Program-made: the position numbers and the translations under genes | The notes under the pieces: model-generated | Database searches by the model: none | What the model saw: the letters and a program-made list of their open reading frames with translations, nothing else | What the model was told of the DNA's origin: nothing | Part shown: positions 46,008 through 55,585 of the stretch, one piece after another | Position numbering within the stretch: position 1 is the stretch's first letter | Layout of the letters: each line of letters opens with the position of its first letter | Assembly (NCBI RefSeq): GCF_001183985.1 | Contig: NZ_LFZW01000001.1 | Location: 462,206-526,205, forward strand | Length of the DNA stretch: 64,000 bases | Reading direction: 5' to 3' | Source: Peribacillus loiseleuriae | Lineage (GTDB): Bacteria > Bacillota > Bacilli > Bacillales > DSM-1321

Positions 46008-46080
46008 AGGAATCGAAGAAGCTTAGGTGGGGACTAACCATCAGTGGGTATGAAAGACCCCCCACTGATAGAAGGTTCAC
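45961..46080 (-). repeat. Dispersed CGGGATAAA-type repeat, copy B
   Basis: In minus orientation it starts GTGAACCTTCTATCAGTGGG and ends GTTAATGCGGGATAAA. It contains two hairpins: CCCCACCT (45990-45997) with AGGTGGGG (46025-46032), and ATCAGTGGG (46040-46048) with CCCACTGAT (46061-46069). It covers the end of the glycerate kinase gene and the gap to the permease gene. Confidence 0.65.
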
Positions 46081-46118
46081 TGTATCATCAACTAAATAGA
46101 TAAAGGGAGGTTTGGCAT

Positions 46119-47243
46119 ATGAAAATCAAAAAAACGATAGAAAAAGTTCCGGGTGGATTAATGGTCGTTCCTCTTTTGTTTGGGGCGTTACTAAATACCA
46201 TCGATCAAATGCATATCCCTTTTGTCATGAATTTCTTGAAGACGCTTGGGGTCGCTCAAACACCAGATGGATTTTATGAATTTTTACGAATCGGTGGGTT
46301 TTCGGAGGCATTATTTAAAAATGGTTCGCTGGTATTAATAGCACTTTTTCTCTTCTGTGCTGGAAGTCAAATGAACTTGAAAGTAGGTGGGAGAGCACTT
46401 AAGAAAGGTGTCTTGCTCACATCTTCAAAATATTTAACCGGTCTTACAATAGGACTACTATTTGGAATCTTTTTCGATCCAATGGATGGGATTCTTGGCT
46501 TGTCTACATTGGCTATTATTGCCGCTATGACAAATGGAAACGGTGGAATGTATGTAGCATTGACGGGTCAATATGGAAACCGTTCGGATGTTGGCGCAGT
46601 GTCAGTTCTATCTTTAAACGATGGTCCATTCCTCACTCTTATGTCTTTAGGTTTATTAGGTTCTAGTTTTCCGGTCATCGCTTTTATCGCTGTTTTACTG
46701 CCAATTGGTTTAGGGATGTTACTTGGAAATTTAGATCCTGAAATCCGAGCTTTTTTAAAGCCAGGAGAAATCCTACCAGTTCCATTCTTCGCCTTTGCTT
46801 TGGGGGCGGGGATGAATCTTGCTAACTTCTTCAACCCATCCGTTGTTGCTGCAGGTCTTACAATCGGAATTTTAACAACGGTCCTTACTGCTACGACAGG
46901 TATTCTAGTATTCAAGTTATTCAAAGAAAAAAGTTATATCGGTCCTGTTGCTGAAGCATCGACAGCAGGAAATGCCGCAGCTACCCCTGCAGCGATAGCA
47001 GCTGCATCCGCAGTTGCAGCGAGTTCTGGCATGATGAGTAATGCGGAGGCTGCTAGCTATGCAAGTATAGTAAACGTTGCTACCGCGCAAATCTCAATCG
47101 CTACCTTAACGACTGCTATTTTGTGTCCAATCGCTGTTATTTTAGTAGATAAATATCAAAAGAAGCGTGGTATCGATGGTACGATTGAAGGCCCAGGTCC
47201 AAATAATGATATCAACAAAGTGACTCATTCATCTATCAATTAA
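46119..47243 (+). CDS. kdgT: KdgT-family 2-keto-3-deoxygluconate-type permease
   Basis: A 374-residue permease with about ten helices, opening KKTIEKVPGGLMVVPLLFGALLN and with MTNGNGGMYVALTGQYG and EASTAGNAAATPAAIAAA, hallmarks of the KDGT family. The type member takes up 2-keto-3-deoxygluconate with protons. Given the neighbours, glycerate or another hydroxy acid is a plausible substrate here. AAAGGGAGG is seven bases upstream of the ATG. Confidence 0.88.
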   Translation: MKIKKTIEKVPGGLMVVPLLFGALLNTIDQMHIPFVMNFLKTLGVAQTPDGFYEFLRIGGFSEALFKNGSLVLIALFLFCAGSQMNLKVGGRALKKGVLLTSSKYLTGLTIGLLFGIFFDPMDGILGLSTLAIIAAMTNGNGGMYVALTGQYGNRSDVGAVSVLSLNDGPFLTLMSLGLLGSSFPVIAFIAVLLPIGLGMLLGNLDPEIRAFLKPGEILPVPFFAFALGAGMNLANFFNPSVVAAGLTIGILTTVLTATTGILVFKLFKEKSYIGPVAEASTAGNAAATPAAIAAASAVAASSGMMSNAEAASYASIVNVATAQISIATLTTAILCPIAVILVDKYQKKRGIDGTIEGPGPNNDINKVTHSSIN

Positions 47244-47437
47244 AAGGATTTCTAAAAGGGGCTGCCATTGAAATATTAACGTAGTTTAAGATGTTAATAG
47301 ACAATATATGAATTGTATATAAAGTAGTTGTGGTGTCCGTTTTTGGTTCGGACACCCTCTAGTCTTTTTACTTAAAGCCACTCTTTTTTTGAATGTTTAC
47401 TTCGCTACTTTTATTTTTATAGGGAAAGGAAATAGAT

Positions 47438-48700
47438 ATGAAAACAAATTTATTGTACGGAAAAGACGGATTATTACTTGATTTACCTGATGATGTATTC
47501 TTGGTTGAGCCAAACAATCTATTGGGAATGGAGGAAGAAAAAGAGGCGGTCACACATGCTCTTAGAAATCCAATAGGTGCTCGCTCCCTTAAGGAAACCG
47601 TTAAAGCGACAGATACGGTCGCGATTGTTATCAGTGATATTACAAGACCAACTCCTAATCATAAACTAGTTCCTTGGCTGATTGAGGAGTTGAGCCATGT
47701 TCCACTAGAGAATTTTGTCATTATAAACGGCACTGGCACCCATCGGGACCAAACAAGTGAAGAGTTTGTTTTGATGCTTGGTGAATGGGTCGTAGACAAT
47801 ATTCGTATCATCAATAATAATTGCCATGATAAAGAAACATTAGTTAATTTGGGGCAGAGCAAGTTTGGTTGTGATGTTTATTTAAATAAAGAGTATGTGG
47901 AAGCTGATTTTCGGATTGTAACAGGTTTTATTGAACCCCATTTTTTTGCCGGGTTTTCTGGAGGACCTAAAGGCATTATGCCGGGGATTGCTGGGATAGA
48001 GACAATCATGACATTTCATAATGCAAGAATGATCGGGGACCCCCTATCAACATGGGGAAATATGGAGAACAACCCTGTTCAAGAAATGACGCGTGAAATA
48101 AATCAAATGTGTAAACCAGACTTCATGTTGAACGTCACTTTAAATAAAGACAAAGAAATAACAGCTGTATTTGCTGGTGAATTATATGAAGCACATGACA
48201 AGGGGTGTGCGTTTGTTAAGGAACATGCGATGATACAGTGCGCAAAACGATTTGATGTAGTCATTACATCAAATTCAGGCTACCCTCTTGATCAAAATCT
48301 TTATCAAGCGGTGAAGGGGATGAGCGCCGCGCATAAAATCGTGAAAAAAGGAGGCGCAATTATTATTGCATCCGAATGTTCAGATGGGCTTCCGAGCCAC
48401 GGCAACTATTCGAAGATTTTTGACATGGCGAAAAGTCCTCAAGAGTTATTAGATTTGATAAGCAGTCCTGAATTTAAAATGTTCGATCAATGGCAAGTTC
48501 AAAAACAGGCGGTTATTCAAGTGTGGGCGGATGTATATGTTTATTCTAAACTTACGGATGAGCAAGTGAAGGGCGCCATGCTAAAAAGCACGGATAACAT
48601 TGAACAAACGCTTGAGGAATTAAAACAGATTTATGGTGAGGATATGTCGATAGCTGTTTTGCCTTTGGGTCCACTAACGATACCTTATGTAGAAGAGTAA
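47438..48700 (+). CDS. larA: LarA-family nickel-pincer 2-hydroxyacid racemase/epimerase
   Basis: A 420-residue LarA homologue. Catalytic and pincer-cofactor residues are all in place: His102 (GTGTH), His168 (EPHFF), Lys178 (GGPKGIMPG, covalent link to the nickel-pincer nucleotide) and His194 (TFHNARM), each six positions below the Lactobacillus plantarum numbering. It should racemise or epimerise a 2-hydroxy acid. Its neighbours (glycerate kinase, KdgT-like permease, CdaR) suggest glycerate or a sugar acid rather than lactate. The cofactor genes larB, larC and larE are not in the window. Confidence 0.88.
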   Translation: MKTNLLYGKDGLLLDLPDDVFLVEPNNLLGMEEEKEAVTHALRNPIGARSLKETVKATDTVAIVISDITRPTPNHKLVPWLIEELSHVPLENFVIINGTGTHRDQTSEEFVLMLGEWVVDNIRIINNNCHDKETLVNLGQSKFGCDVYLNKEYVEADFRIVTGFIEPHFFAGFSGGPKGIMPGIAGIETIMTFHNARMIGDPLSTWGNMENNPVQEMTREINQMCKPDFMLNVTLNKDKEITAVFAGELYEAHDKGCAFVKEHAMIQCAKRFDVVITSNSGYPLDQNLYQAVKGMSAAHKIVKKGGAIIIASECSDGLPSHGNYSKIFDMAKSPQELLDLISSPEFKMFDQWQVQKQAVIQVWADVYVYSKLTDEQVKGAMLKSTDNIEQTLEELKQIYGEDMSIAVLPLGPLTIPYVEE

Positions 48701-48769
48701 ATTGAGACCGGGAGGGGAGGATAGAGAATTGGTATACTTTTTATAAAAAATTATAAGTAAGGTACACAT

Positions 48770-49090
48770 ATAAGGGGATGTCCTATAACATCCCCCGTAA
48801 TTACTACATATAGTATACTTTTATCCGAAATTTCGTTTCTAAGACAACAAAAGTGGCTTCGGCGCGCAAATCTCAAATCTCGCTCGAAAAGTAGTGATTC
48901 TGACACGCAAATTTGAATTCCGGGTTGCTATGGTTGAAAAGGTGAGGTGAAGCATGCATCAAGTCCGGTGTTTCTGCCTAAACTTGCTCATCCCGCATCA
49001 TTTTGCAACCGAGTTTTTAAATGAAGTGCAAGCAACACGAATAACTATGTGGCGAGTGCTGGGGTAAACACTTATGGGACATCCTCTTAT
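48770..49090. mobile_element. Possible MITE-like element with 18-bp inverted ends
   Basis: ATAAGGGGATGTCCTATA (48770-48787) and TATGGGACATCCTCTTAT (49073-49090) are inverted copies matching at 16 of 18 positions and enclose 321 bases without coding capacity. An inner hairpin GGGGATGT/ACATCCCC sits at the left end (48774-48795). No clear target duplication was seen. It fills the gap between larA and the VWA gene. Confidence 0.5.
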
Positions 49091-49095
49091 TGCAC

Positions 49096-50457
49096 TTAAA
49101 TAATTACATGCTTGCTTTTCGCTTCTTTTATCCATAACGGAAATTCATTGAGTAATTTATTATACAAATCATGGTCACTCTCATTCTCGATGTCGACGAT
49201 CTGAAAAAAGTTTGCATTGTCGATGAAGCGGCCTTCTAAATTGTCGAGCTTCTTAAGGACGTCAAAGTTTCCGTTACCAATTCCGACGAACTGCCAAAAC
49301 AAGGGCTGATTGGATGATTCAATCAATACTTTTGAAACATTGTCTTGTTTCCGGCTTGCCTTCTTCACGCCGCCATCATTGATGAAAATCAAATAGACCG
49401 GTACCTCGCTTGTTTCTTCTTCTAAATATTTTTGTAATACATCTCTCATAACAGGTGGTTCATTATTGGCACCAAACTTTTTTACTGTTGGATTAGAAAG
49501 GATTTCGCGTTCGATATAATCAGTGAAGTCGTTCTCGGTAATCGAAGGCATCCGTGTGAATTCATTGTCATAAATCCATACGTCTAAGACGCCGTCATCA
49601 TCGAAGCGGGTTGCCAATGCAAGGAGCCTTTCAATAACGTTTTGAACGGTGCCGTTTTGATAAAGCCTGCGCATCGAACCTGATATATCAAGGACCACTC
49701 CTACTCGGGAAATTCCTTTCTGTAGTGCCTTTTTCTCCAACGCGATATCGACTTTTTTCTTGAGCAGGTCAAAACTAGTGAGTTTTAACGGCTCGGTTAT
49801 TTGAACAGGCTCGGGCACCGGTTTAGGAGTCTCCTCGGTTTCCTCGTGATAAAGATCCAAGAATTCCTGAAGCCCGGCATTATACCCTCTGCCAACTGGA
49901 TTAAAACGCCAGTCATCGTCCTTGTTGTAAATATTCCCTAGTTCACAAGCTGTTTCGTCATGGAACTGATTTTCGGTAAAGGAAATGAGGGTGTCGTTTG
50001 TGTCAAAGTCTTCAAGGGTCATGTGGATGGAGCGAAAGTGCTGGAAGCTTTGATTTTTTTCAGCAGCATTATGTATGGTCAGGACGAAGAGTAGTTCTTG
50101 AATGTCGCTCCTTATGTAGGGCATGTCCAGGGTCATATGTTGCTTCGCTGCATTGTGCATTTGATTTGCCAAGATAAGAGACTTGTCCGGAGATACCCGC
50201 TGGTTATAAAAGATAAAGTACTCTTCAAGAGGAATTTTTCGCTGTTCATTTAACATAAATACGGATACGTCAACATCGTATTGGCTACTCTCATAGGGAG
50301 TGGAAATATCCCATGCTATAGTAATGCGCCATTTTTTCGTGTGCGGGTATTGTTTGCTCAGATTCATTCTCTGGCCTTTAACTAAGGTAAGTATACGAAC
50401 ACATCCTTCAATAATCTTCTTTTCATTGTACACGAAAGGGTCAATTGTTTGATACAT
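49096..50457 (-). CDS. TerD-VWA protein (TerF/TerY-like)
   Basis: About 453 residues. An N-terminal TerD domain (LVKGQRMNLSKQYPHTKKW, NIYNKDDDWRFNPVGRGYNAGL) is joined by a Pro/Glu-rich linker (TEETPKPVPEPVQ) to a C-terminal VWA domain with the MIDAS motif DISGSMRR. Such proteins act in Ter complexes that sense metals. The start is uncertain: ATG 50457 has no good ribosome site, and an in-frame TTG at 50502 is also possible. A site AAGGAT followed by an out-of-frame GTG lies near 50401, so an N-terminal frameshift cannot be excluded. Divergent from yceG. Confidence 0.8.
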   Translation of the reverse strand: MYQTIDPFVYNEKKIIEGCVRILTLVKGQRMNLSKQYPHTKKWRITIAWDISTPYESSQYDVDVSVFMLNEQRKIPLEEYFIFYNQRVSPDKSLILANQMHNAAKQHMTLDMPYIRSDIQELLFVLTIHNAAEKNQSFQHFRSIHMTLEDFDTNDTLISFTENQFHDETACELGNIYNKDDDWRFNPVGRGYNAGLQEFLDLYHEETEETPKPVPEPVQITEPLKLTSFDLLKKKVDIALEKKALQKGISRVGVVLDISGSMRRLYQNGTVQNVIERLLALATRFDDDGVLDVWIYDNEFTRMPSITENDFTDYIEREILSNPTVKKFGANNEPPVMRDVLQKYLEEETSEVPVYLIFINDGGVKKASRKQDNVSKVLIESSNQPLFWQFVGIGNGNFDVLKKLDNLEGRFIDNANFFQIVDIENESDHDLYNKLLNEFPLWIKEAKSKHVII

Positions 50458-50637
50458 ATATATCCAAAAGTCAGTAACTTCAATGAAACCTTTTGCGGGC
50501 AAATACGTTATAATAGATACAAGAGTTTTTCAGTGATTTTTGACAGCCTAGACCCTTAAAGCTGTGCCATCTGAATTGGTAGGCATGCGTAGGTTGAACA
50601 AAGAGCTTAGCGCTTTTCTTTGAAAGGAGATTTGTCA

Positions 50638-52260
50638 GTGGGTGCATTTGGTCAATACGCAAAGATCAATCCGGTATTGATCGATTTTACAGAAGATGAA
50701 TGGAAACAATTAATCGAAAAGAAACGCTTAGAAAGAGATAATTTCCGAAGCGGTGAACCCTTCATTAGCTTTGGGCAAGTGGCGGCTCGTTTTTTAGGTA
50801 TTCCCCGAGATGAGGATGATTATTATCTTACATTATTTACATTATCTCAAAACCCTCATGTATACGTCTGGAATGACCGTTTAAACAAAGAAAATGATCC
50901 CGAGAAATTTCATGCACTTCAAGAAGTGCTACAAATAAACCAAAGTGAACAGCTTTCCGTTAATCGATTTATTGCTTTTCTTGAAGGGAGACAGCTTATT
51001 CCGTCTCATGAAGATACTTCGATTCATCGGCATATACGTGAAAGTTTCAATAAAACATTATCCCAATTTGTCGAACAACATGAATCAGGATTTAAGCATC
51101 CTGATTTTCGCAGGGTGATTAGCGATTTAATTAAATGGCTTTGGAACCATGTTGATGAAATCCTTAGTAAACTAGATGAAGGAGAAGTTCCAGTTGTTTT
51201 ATGGTATGGCGACGCAACGAAAAGCGAACTTTATTTCTTATCATTTATTCTAAATTTAGGCTTTGATTTATTAATATTCCATCCACTAGGGTCTGATATC
51301 TTCAAAGAACTAGATCCAGAACGGAAGCAAATGATTGTTCAGGATTTTCAAGTAAAAAAAGAACCAAGACCTTTTCCAACACAGCGCCCGGATCGTAGGG
51401 CAACGGTTGCGTATCAGGCATCTAAGGAAATTGAGCGGATTCTACACACTGAAGAGACGCCTATATTCAAGCCTTGGCAGTATCGTTCCCATTTCCCTGT
51501 TTCCATCACACTAAAAACAACGTATGATGAATTATTTTTAATGAGCAGGGAAAGAGCGTTCATTAGACCGAACTTTAAAATTGAAGGAAATGAAGTGCAT
51601 ATACCTTCCCTATTCGCGAAGGTATCCGGCGTGATAACGAATAGAAGTGAGTATTGGGGGAAAGTTGAGGAGCTAAAAGGTGGCGATCTATCGCTGTTTA
51701 TCCGTTATTTTCCTTTTACAAACAGCATCAATGGCAATTACCTCTATCATTATCAGCATGCACTTTCCGATGATGGGGTACTAGATCCAAAAAAAATGAT
51801 TAATAGCGTATGGTGGAAATTAAAGCAATTGCCACTTGGTGTCCAAGAAGCAATTGCTGCGGGAATTTCAAGAGTTTGTGCGCACCCTAAGCTTCTTCGT
51901 GAGCATCATGAGACGATAGAGGATGTTCAATTGTATTTATTTACACAGCTTACTGTATTGCCCGAGTCTATTGTTGGATTGTTACTTAAATTTGATTATC
52001 CACAGTTTGTTCCGAGAATTATTTTGTATAATAGCGGTTCCGGAAATGGATTAGCACGTTCAGATACTGCGTTATTGCTTTTGTTAAATGAGTTGGGTTT
52101 TGATATCATTCTCCTTAATCCATCAGGACTTAGAGATTTAGAGCTTTACCTAGATGAACAATATTATGATGTACATTTAATGGATCAATTTGAATTTAAT
52201 TATGAATATAAAGAACCAAAAAAACCGATATGGCGCCGTCTTTTCAAAAAAGATACGTAA
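50638..52260 (+). CDS. yceG: YceG-family Ter-cluster protein
   Basis: A 540-residue cytoplasmic protein of the YceG family, always found with TelA/YceH and TerD genes in Bacilli. Recognisable parts are FISFGQVAARFLGIPRDEDD, VVLWYGDATKSELYFLSF, LLLKFDYPQFVPRIILYN and GNGLARSDTALLLLLNELGF. The biochemical role is unknown. AAAGGAG (50623-50629) is eight bases before GTG 50638, which decides the start. It is 16 bases before telA. Confidence 0.85.
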   Translation: MGAFGQYAKINPVLIDFTEDEWKQLIEKKRLERDNFRSGEPFISFGQVAARFLGIPRDEDDYYLTLFTLSQNPHVYVWNDRLNKENDPEKFHALQEVLQINQSEQLSVNRFIAFLEGRQLIPSHEDTSIHRHIRESFNKTLSQFVEQHESGFKHPDFRRVISDLIKWLWNHVDEILSKLDEGEVPVVLWYGDATKSELYFLSFILNLGFDLLIFHPLGSDIFKELDPERKQMIVQDFQVKKEPRPFPTQRPDRRATVAYQASKEIERILHTEETPIFKPWQYRSHFPVSITLKTTYDELFLMSRERAFIRPNFKIEGNEVHIPSLFAKVSGVITNRSEYWGKVEELKGGDLSLFIRYFPFTNSINGNYLYHYQHALSDDGVLDPKKMINSVWWKLKQLPLGVQEAIAAGISRVCAHPKLLREHHETIEDVQLYLFTQLTVLPESIVGLLLKFDYPQFVPRIILYNSGSGNGLARSDTALLLLLNELGFDIILLNPSGLRDLELYLDEQYYDVHLMDQFEFNYEYKEPKKPIWRRLFKKDT

Positions 52261-52276
52261 GAAAGAGGGATCAAGA

Positions 52277-53371
52277 ATGCAGATTAATAGTACAGAAATA
52301 CTTGATGAGAACACGAATCAGCTGTCACTTAATAAAACGGAAGAAATTAAGCTGAAGCTTCGCCAGGAACCGGAAGTACAGAAGCTGGCTCAGCAAATAG
52401 ATGTGAAAAATCAGATTTCGTTGCTGGAGTTCGGTAAAGAGCCAGCTGTTGAAATTTCGAAGTTCTCAGATCGTATTTTAGGTACGATGAAAGCTAGTTC
52501 AATGGAAGATTCCAGTGAATTATTGAAGCAACTAGGTAAGGTAATGGATCAGTTCGATCGGAAGGATTTTGCCCAAGAGAAGAAGGGTTTGTTTGGAAAG
52601 TTGTTCAATAAGGGCGAGAAAATGATTGAAAAGATATTTGGAAAATATCAAACAATGGGCGGTGAAATCGATAAGATTTACGTTGAAATCTCCAAATACC
52701 AAAATGAAATGATGACATCAACGAACACGCTAGAACAAATGTATGAACAAAACTTTAATTATTACCTTTCTCTTGAAAAATATGGTGTGGCAGGTGCTAT
52801 GAAGGCAGAGGAATTGAAAACAACATTACTGCCGCAATATGAAGCAAGAGCCATAGCAGGAGACCAAATTGCAGCGATGGAATTAGAAACATTGCGAAAT
52901 GGTATTGAAACGCTAGAACAACGGGTATATGACTTGGAAATGGCGAAGATGGTTGCATTGCAGACAGCGCCACAAATCCGATTACTTCAAAGAGGGAACA
53001 CGAAGCTGATTGGAAAAATTAATTCTGCCTTTGTTACAACCATTCCAATTTTTAAAAATGGATTAATCCAAGCGGTATCTGCCAAACGTCAAAAGCTTGT
53101 TGCTGATTCAATGAGTGAGCTTGATCGCAGAACGAATGAAATGCTTGTGCGAAATGCACAAAATATTTCTTCACAAAGCACAGAGATTGCAAGACTTGCA
53201 GGAGCACCGAGTATCAAAATTGAAACAATTGAAGAGTCATGGAACATTATTATTAATGGACTGGAAGAAACAAAGAAAATTGAGGATGAAAATAAACGGA
53301 CGCGTGAAGAAGGTACAAAACGATTAATTGAACTAAAGGAAAGCTTTCAAGCAAGACAACTGAAAAGTTAA
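52277..53371 (+). CDS. telA: Toxic anion resistance protein TelA (YceH)
   Basis: A 364-residue TelA/KlaA-family protein, mostly helical, with the typical LMKASSMEDSSELLKQLGKVMDQFD-like start region and PQIRLLQRGNTKLIGKINSAF near the centre. TelA proteins contribute to resistance to tellurite and peptide antibiotics by an unknown route. GAGGGA is six bases before ATG 52277. It follows yceG closely and precedes the three TerD genes. Confidence 0.93.
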   Translation: MQINSTEILDENTNQLSLNKTEEIKLKLRQEPEVQKLAQQIDVKNQISLLEFGKEPAVEISKFSDRILGTMKASSMEDSSELLKQLGKVMDQFDRKDFAQEKKGLFGKLFNKGEKMIEKIFGKYQTMGGEIDKIYVEISKYQNEMMTSTNTLEQMYEQNFNYYLSLEKYGVAGAMKAEELKTTLLPQYEARAIAGDQIAAMELETLRNGIETLEQRVYDLEMAKMVALQTAPQIRLLQRGNTKLIGKINSAFVTTIPIFKNGLIQAVSAKRQKLVADSMSELDRRTNEMLVRNAQNISSQSTEIARLAGAPSIKIETIEESWNIIINGLEETKKIEDENKRTREEGTKRLIELKESFQARQLKS

Positions 53372-53461
53372 GAGTATTATTATTTGTTCCATTGGAAGAA
53401 TGATGATAGAATAAAAAATAAATAAAACACGCTGGCGTGAGTTGGCAAGGGAGTGTTTCTG

Positions 53462-54073
53462 TTGGCGATTTCATTACAAAAAGGACAAAAAGTAGACCTT
53501 ACAAAAGGCAGAGCCGGTTTATCATCCATAACAGTAGGCTTAGGATGGGACCCAGTGAGTGCTGGTAAGCCAAAAGGGATTTTGGGAGGATTGTTTGGTG
53601 GAGGAAGTACTCCAAACATTGACTGTGATGCTTCTGCCATCCTTTTGGACAAGAATGGAAAATTAACGAGTAAAAATAACTTGATCTACTTCGGTAATAA
53701 AACAAGTGGGGATGGAAGTATAAAACATACAGGTGATAACCTAACAGGAGATGGTGATGGTGATGATGAGCAAATCATCGTTGACTTAAACCGTGTGTCA
53801 CCTAATGTAGAAAAGATTGTATTCGTCGTGAATATTTACGGCTGTGTACAAAGAAAACAAGATTTCGGAATGATTCAAAATGCCTTTATCCGTTTGGTGG
53901 ATAATTCAAACGGCCAAGAATTAATCCATTTTAATCTGACTGATAACTACGCGGGATTAACTTCATTATTTGTTGGAGAAATCTATCGCCACAACGGTGA
54001 GTGGAAATTTAACGCAATCGGAGACGGTACAAAAGATACATCCATTTCTGAGATTGCAAATAAGTATGCGTAA
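53462..54073 (+). CDS. terD: TerD-family protein 1 (YceC-like)
   Basis: A 203-residue Ter[19 protein letters not shown], a Gly-rich insert (GILGGLFGGGST) not found in the other copies, CDASAILLDKNGKL and the Ca-binding [17 protein letters not shown]. Relative to the next two copies the [11 protein letters not shown] motif is changed (DFGMIQNAFIR). TTG 53462 lies eight bases after AAGGGAG. It is likely a divergent partner in a TerD hetero-complex. Confidence 0.88.
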   Translation: MAISLQKGQKVDLTKGRAGLSSITVGLGWDPVSAGKPKGILGGLFGGGSTPNIDCDASAILLDKNGKLTSKNNLIYFGNKTSGDGSIKHTGDNLTGDGDGDDEQIIVDLNRVSPNVEKIVFVVNIYGCVQRKQDFGMIQNAFIRLVDNSNGQELIHFNLTDNYAGLTSLFVGEIYRHNGEWKFNAIGDGTKDTSISEIANKYA

Positions 54074-54115
54074 TTTTTTTGTAAAAAAAATCTAATAAAG
54101 TGAGGGAAAATAATT

Positions 54116-54694
54116 ATGGCTATTTCATTAAGCAAAGGACAAAAGGTAGATTTAACAAAAGGGAATCCAGGACTGAAAAATTTAATTATTGGTTTAGGCT
54201 GGGATACAAACAAGTATGATGGTGGACATGATTTTGATTTGGATTCTTCTGTGTTTTTACTAAACGCTACTGGAAAAGTAAGTTCTGAAAAAGATTTTGT
54301 ATTCTTTAACAATCTTCAAGGTGGTAACGGTTCTGTCATACATACAGGAGATAACCTTACAGGAGAAGGTGATGGAGACGATGAGCAAATTAAAATCGAC
54401 TTAAGCCTGGTACCAGCCGAGATTGAAAAAATTGCTTTTACGATTACGATCCACGATGCAGAAGCTCGCGGTCAAAACTTTGGTCAAGTATCGAACGCAT
54501 TCGTACGTGTTGTAAATGAACAAGGCAATACAGAACTTATTCGCTATGATCTTGGAGAAGATTTCTCGATTGAAACAGCTGTTGTTGTTGCGGAATTGTA
54601 CCGTCACAATGGCGAGTGGAAGTTCAATGCAATTGGTAGTGGCTACCAAGGTGGTTTGGCTGCACTGGTAACTGACTATGGTTTATCTGTATAA
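54116..54694 (+). CDS. terD: TerD-family protein 2 (YceD-like)
   Basis: A 192-residue canonical Ter[40 protein letters not shown] (first Ca site), [20 protein letters not shown] (second Ca site), [13 protein letters not shown] and [20 protein letters not shown]. TerD domains bind calcium and are thought to form soluble stress-response assemblies near the membrane. It is 42 bases after TerD 1. Confidence 0.94.
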   Translation: MAISLSKGQKVDLTKGNPGLKNLIIGLGWDTNKYDGGHDFDLDSSVFLLNATGKVSSEKDFVFFNNLQGGNGSVIHTGDNLTGEGDGDDEQIKIDLSLVPAEIEKIAFTITIHDAEARGQNFGQVSNAFVRVVNEQGNTELIRYDLGEDFSIETAVVVAELYRHNGEWKFNAIGSGYQGGLAALVTDYGLSV

Positions 54695-54742
54695 CCTTTA
54701 ATATCTTCCAAAATAAGATCAAAAAAAAAGAGAGTTTCTTCT

Positions 54743-54787
54743 GATAGCCCCTTCACCTTTAATGAACTTTGTTGAAGGGGGATTATC
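54743..54787 (+). repeat. Hairpin between the second and third TerD genes
   Basis: CCCCTTCA (54748-54755) and TGAAGGGG (54773-54780) pair, with partial GATA/TATC pairing outside. There is no T tract, so it may tune expression of the last TerD gene. Confidence 0.45.
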
Positions 54788-54815
54788 TTTATGTGAAATA
54801 GAAGGGATGATGTAG

Positions 54816-55394
54816 ATGTCCATTTCATTATCAAAGGGGCAACGAATTGATTTAACTAAAACAAATCCAGGTTTGACACGTGCTGTTATCGGTCTAGGCT
54901 GGGATACGAATAAATATAGTGGCGGTTATGATTTTGATCTTGATGCCTCGGCATTTTTAGTTGATCAAAATGATAAATGCACCAACGATCTTGATTTCAT
55001 TTTTTATAATAATTTGCAAGATCCGAGTGGTTCTGTCCTACATACAGGTGATAATCGTACAGGTGAAGGTGATGGGGATGATGAGCAGATTAAAATAGAT
55101 TTTAATAAAGTTCCTGCAAATATCCATAAGATTGCAATCACTGTTACGATTCATGACGCATCTGCGCGTAGCCAAAACTTTGGTCAAGTGTCTAATGCAT
55201 TTGTGCGCGTTGTAAACGAAGATACAAATGTAGAAGTTTTACGTTATGATCTTGGAGAAGATTTCTCGATAGAAACGGCAGTTGTGATTTGTGAGTTATA
55301 CCGTCACGGTTCTGATTGGAAATTTAATGCAATTGGCAGCGGGTTCTCAGGCGGCTTGGCTTCATTGTGTCAAAACTATGGTTTATCTGTTTAA
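54816..55394 (+). CDS. terD: TerD-family protein 3 (YceE-like)
   Basis: A 192-residue TerD close to TerD 2: [82 protein letters not shown] precedes the ATG. In Bacillus subtilis the corresponding gene is followed by TerC (yceF); here no TerC gene follows and the unit ends with a hairpin. Confidence 0.94.
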   Translation: MSISLSKGQRIDLTKTNPGLTRAVIGLGWDTNKYSGGYDFDLDASAFLVDQNDKCTNDLDFIFYNNLQDPSGSVLHTGDNRTGEGDGDDEQIKIDFNKVPANIHKIAITVTIHDASARSQNFGQVSNAFVRVVNEDTNVEVLRYDLGEDFSIETAVVICELYRHGSDWKFNAIGSGFSGGLASLCQNYGLSV

Positions 55395-55501
55395 ACGATA
55401 CACATATATCTTATAACGATTTTGTCACTGCAACTTTAAGAACCATTGTTAATTTAGGAAGTGCAAGAAAAAGCAGTACATTCATAATTGTTCCAAATGT
55501 C

Positions 55502-55532
55502 AAAAGGGTGAACACATTTGTGTTTCCCTTTT
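55502..55532 (+). terminator. Terminator-like hairpin after the TerD genes
   Basis: AAAAGGG and GAACACA pair with TGTGTTT and CCCTTTT with a one-base bulge and a very short loop; the right arm is T-rich. Confidence 0.6.
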
Positions 55533-55537
55533 CGTCA

Positions 55538-55585
55538 TTTATCCCGCATTAATGGGAAGTAAAATCCCGCTGATTGAAGTTTCAC
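55538..55585 (-). repeat. Dispersed CGGGATAAA-type repeat, copy C
   Basis: In minus orientation it runs from GTGAAACTTCAATCAGCGGG to CATTAATGCGGGATAAA. This is the shortest full copy, only six bases after the terminator hairpin. Confidence 0.6.
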
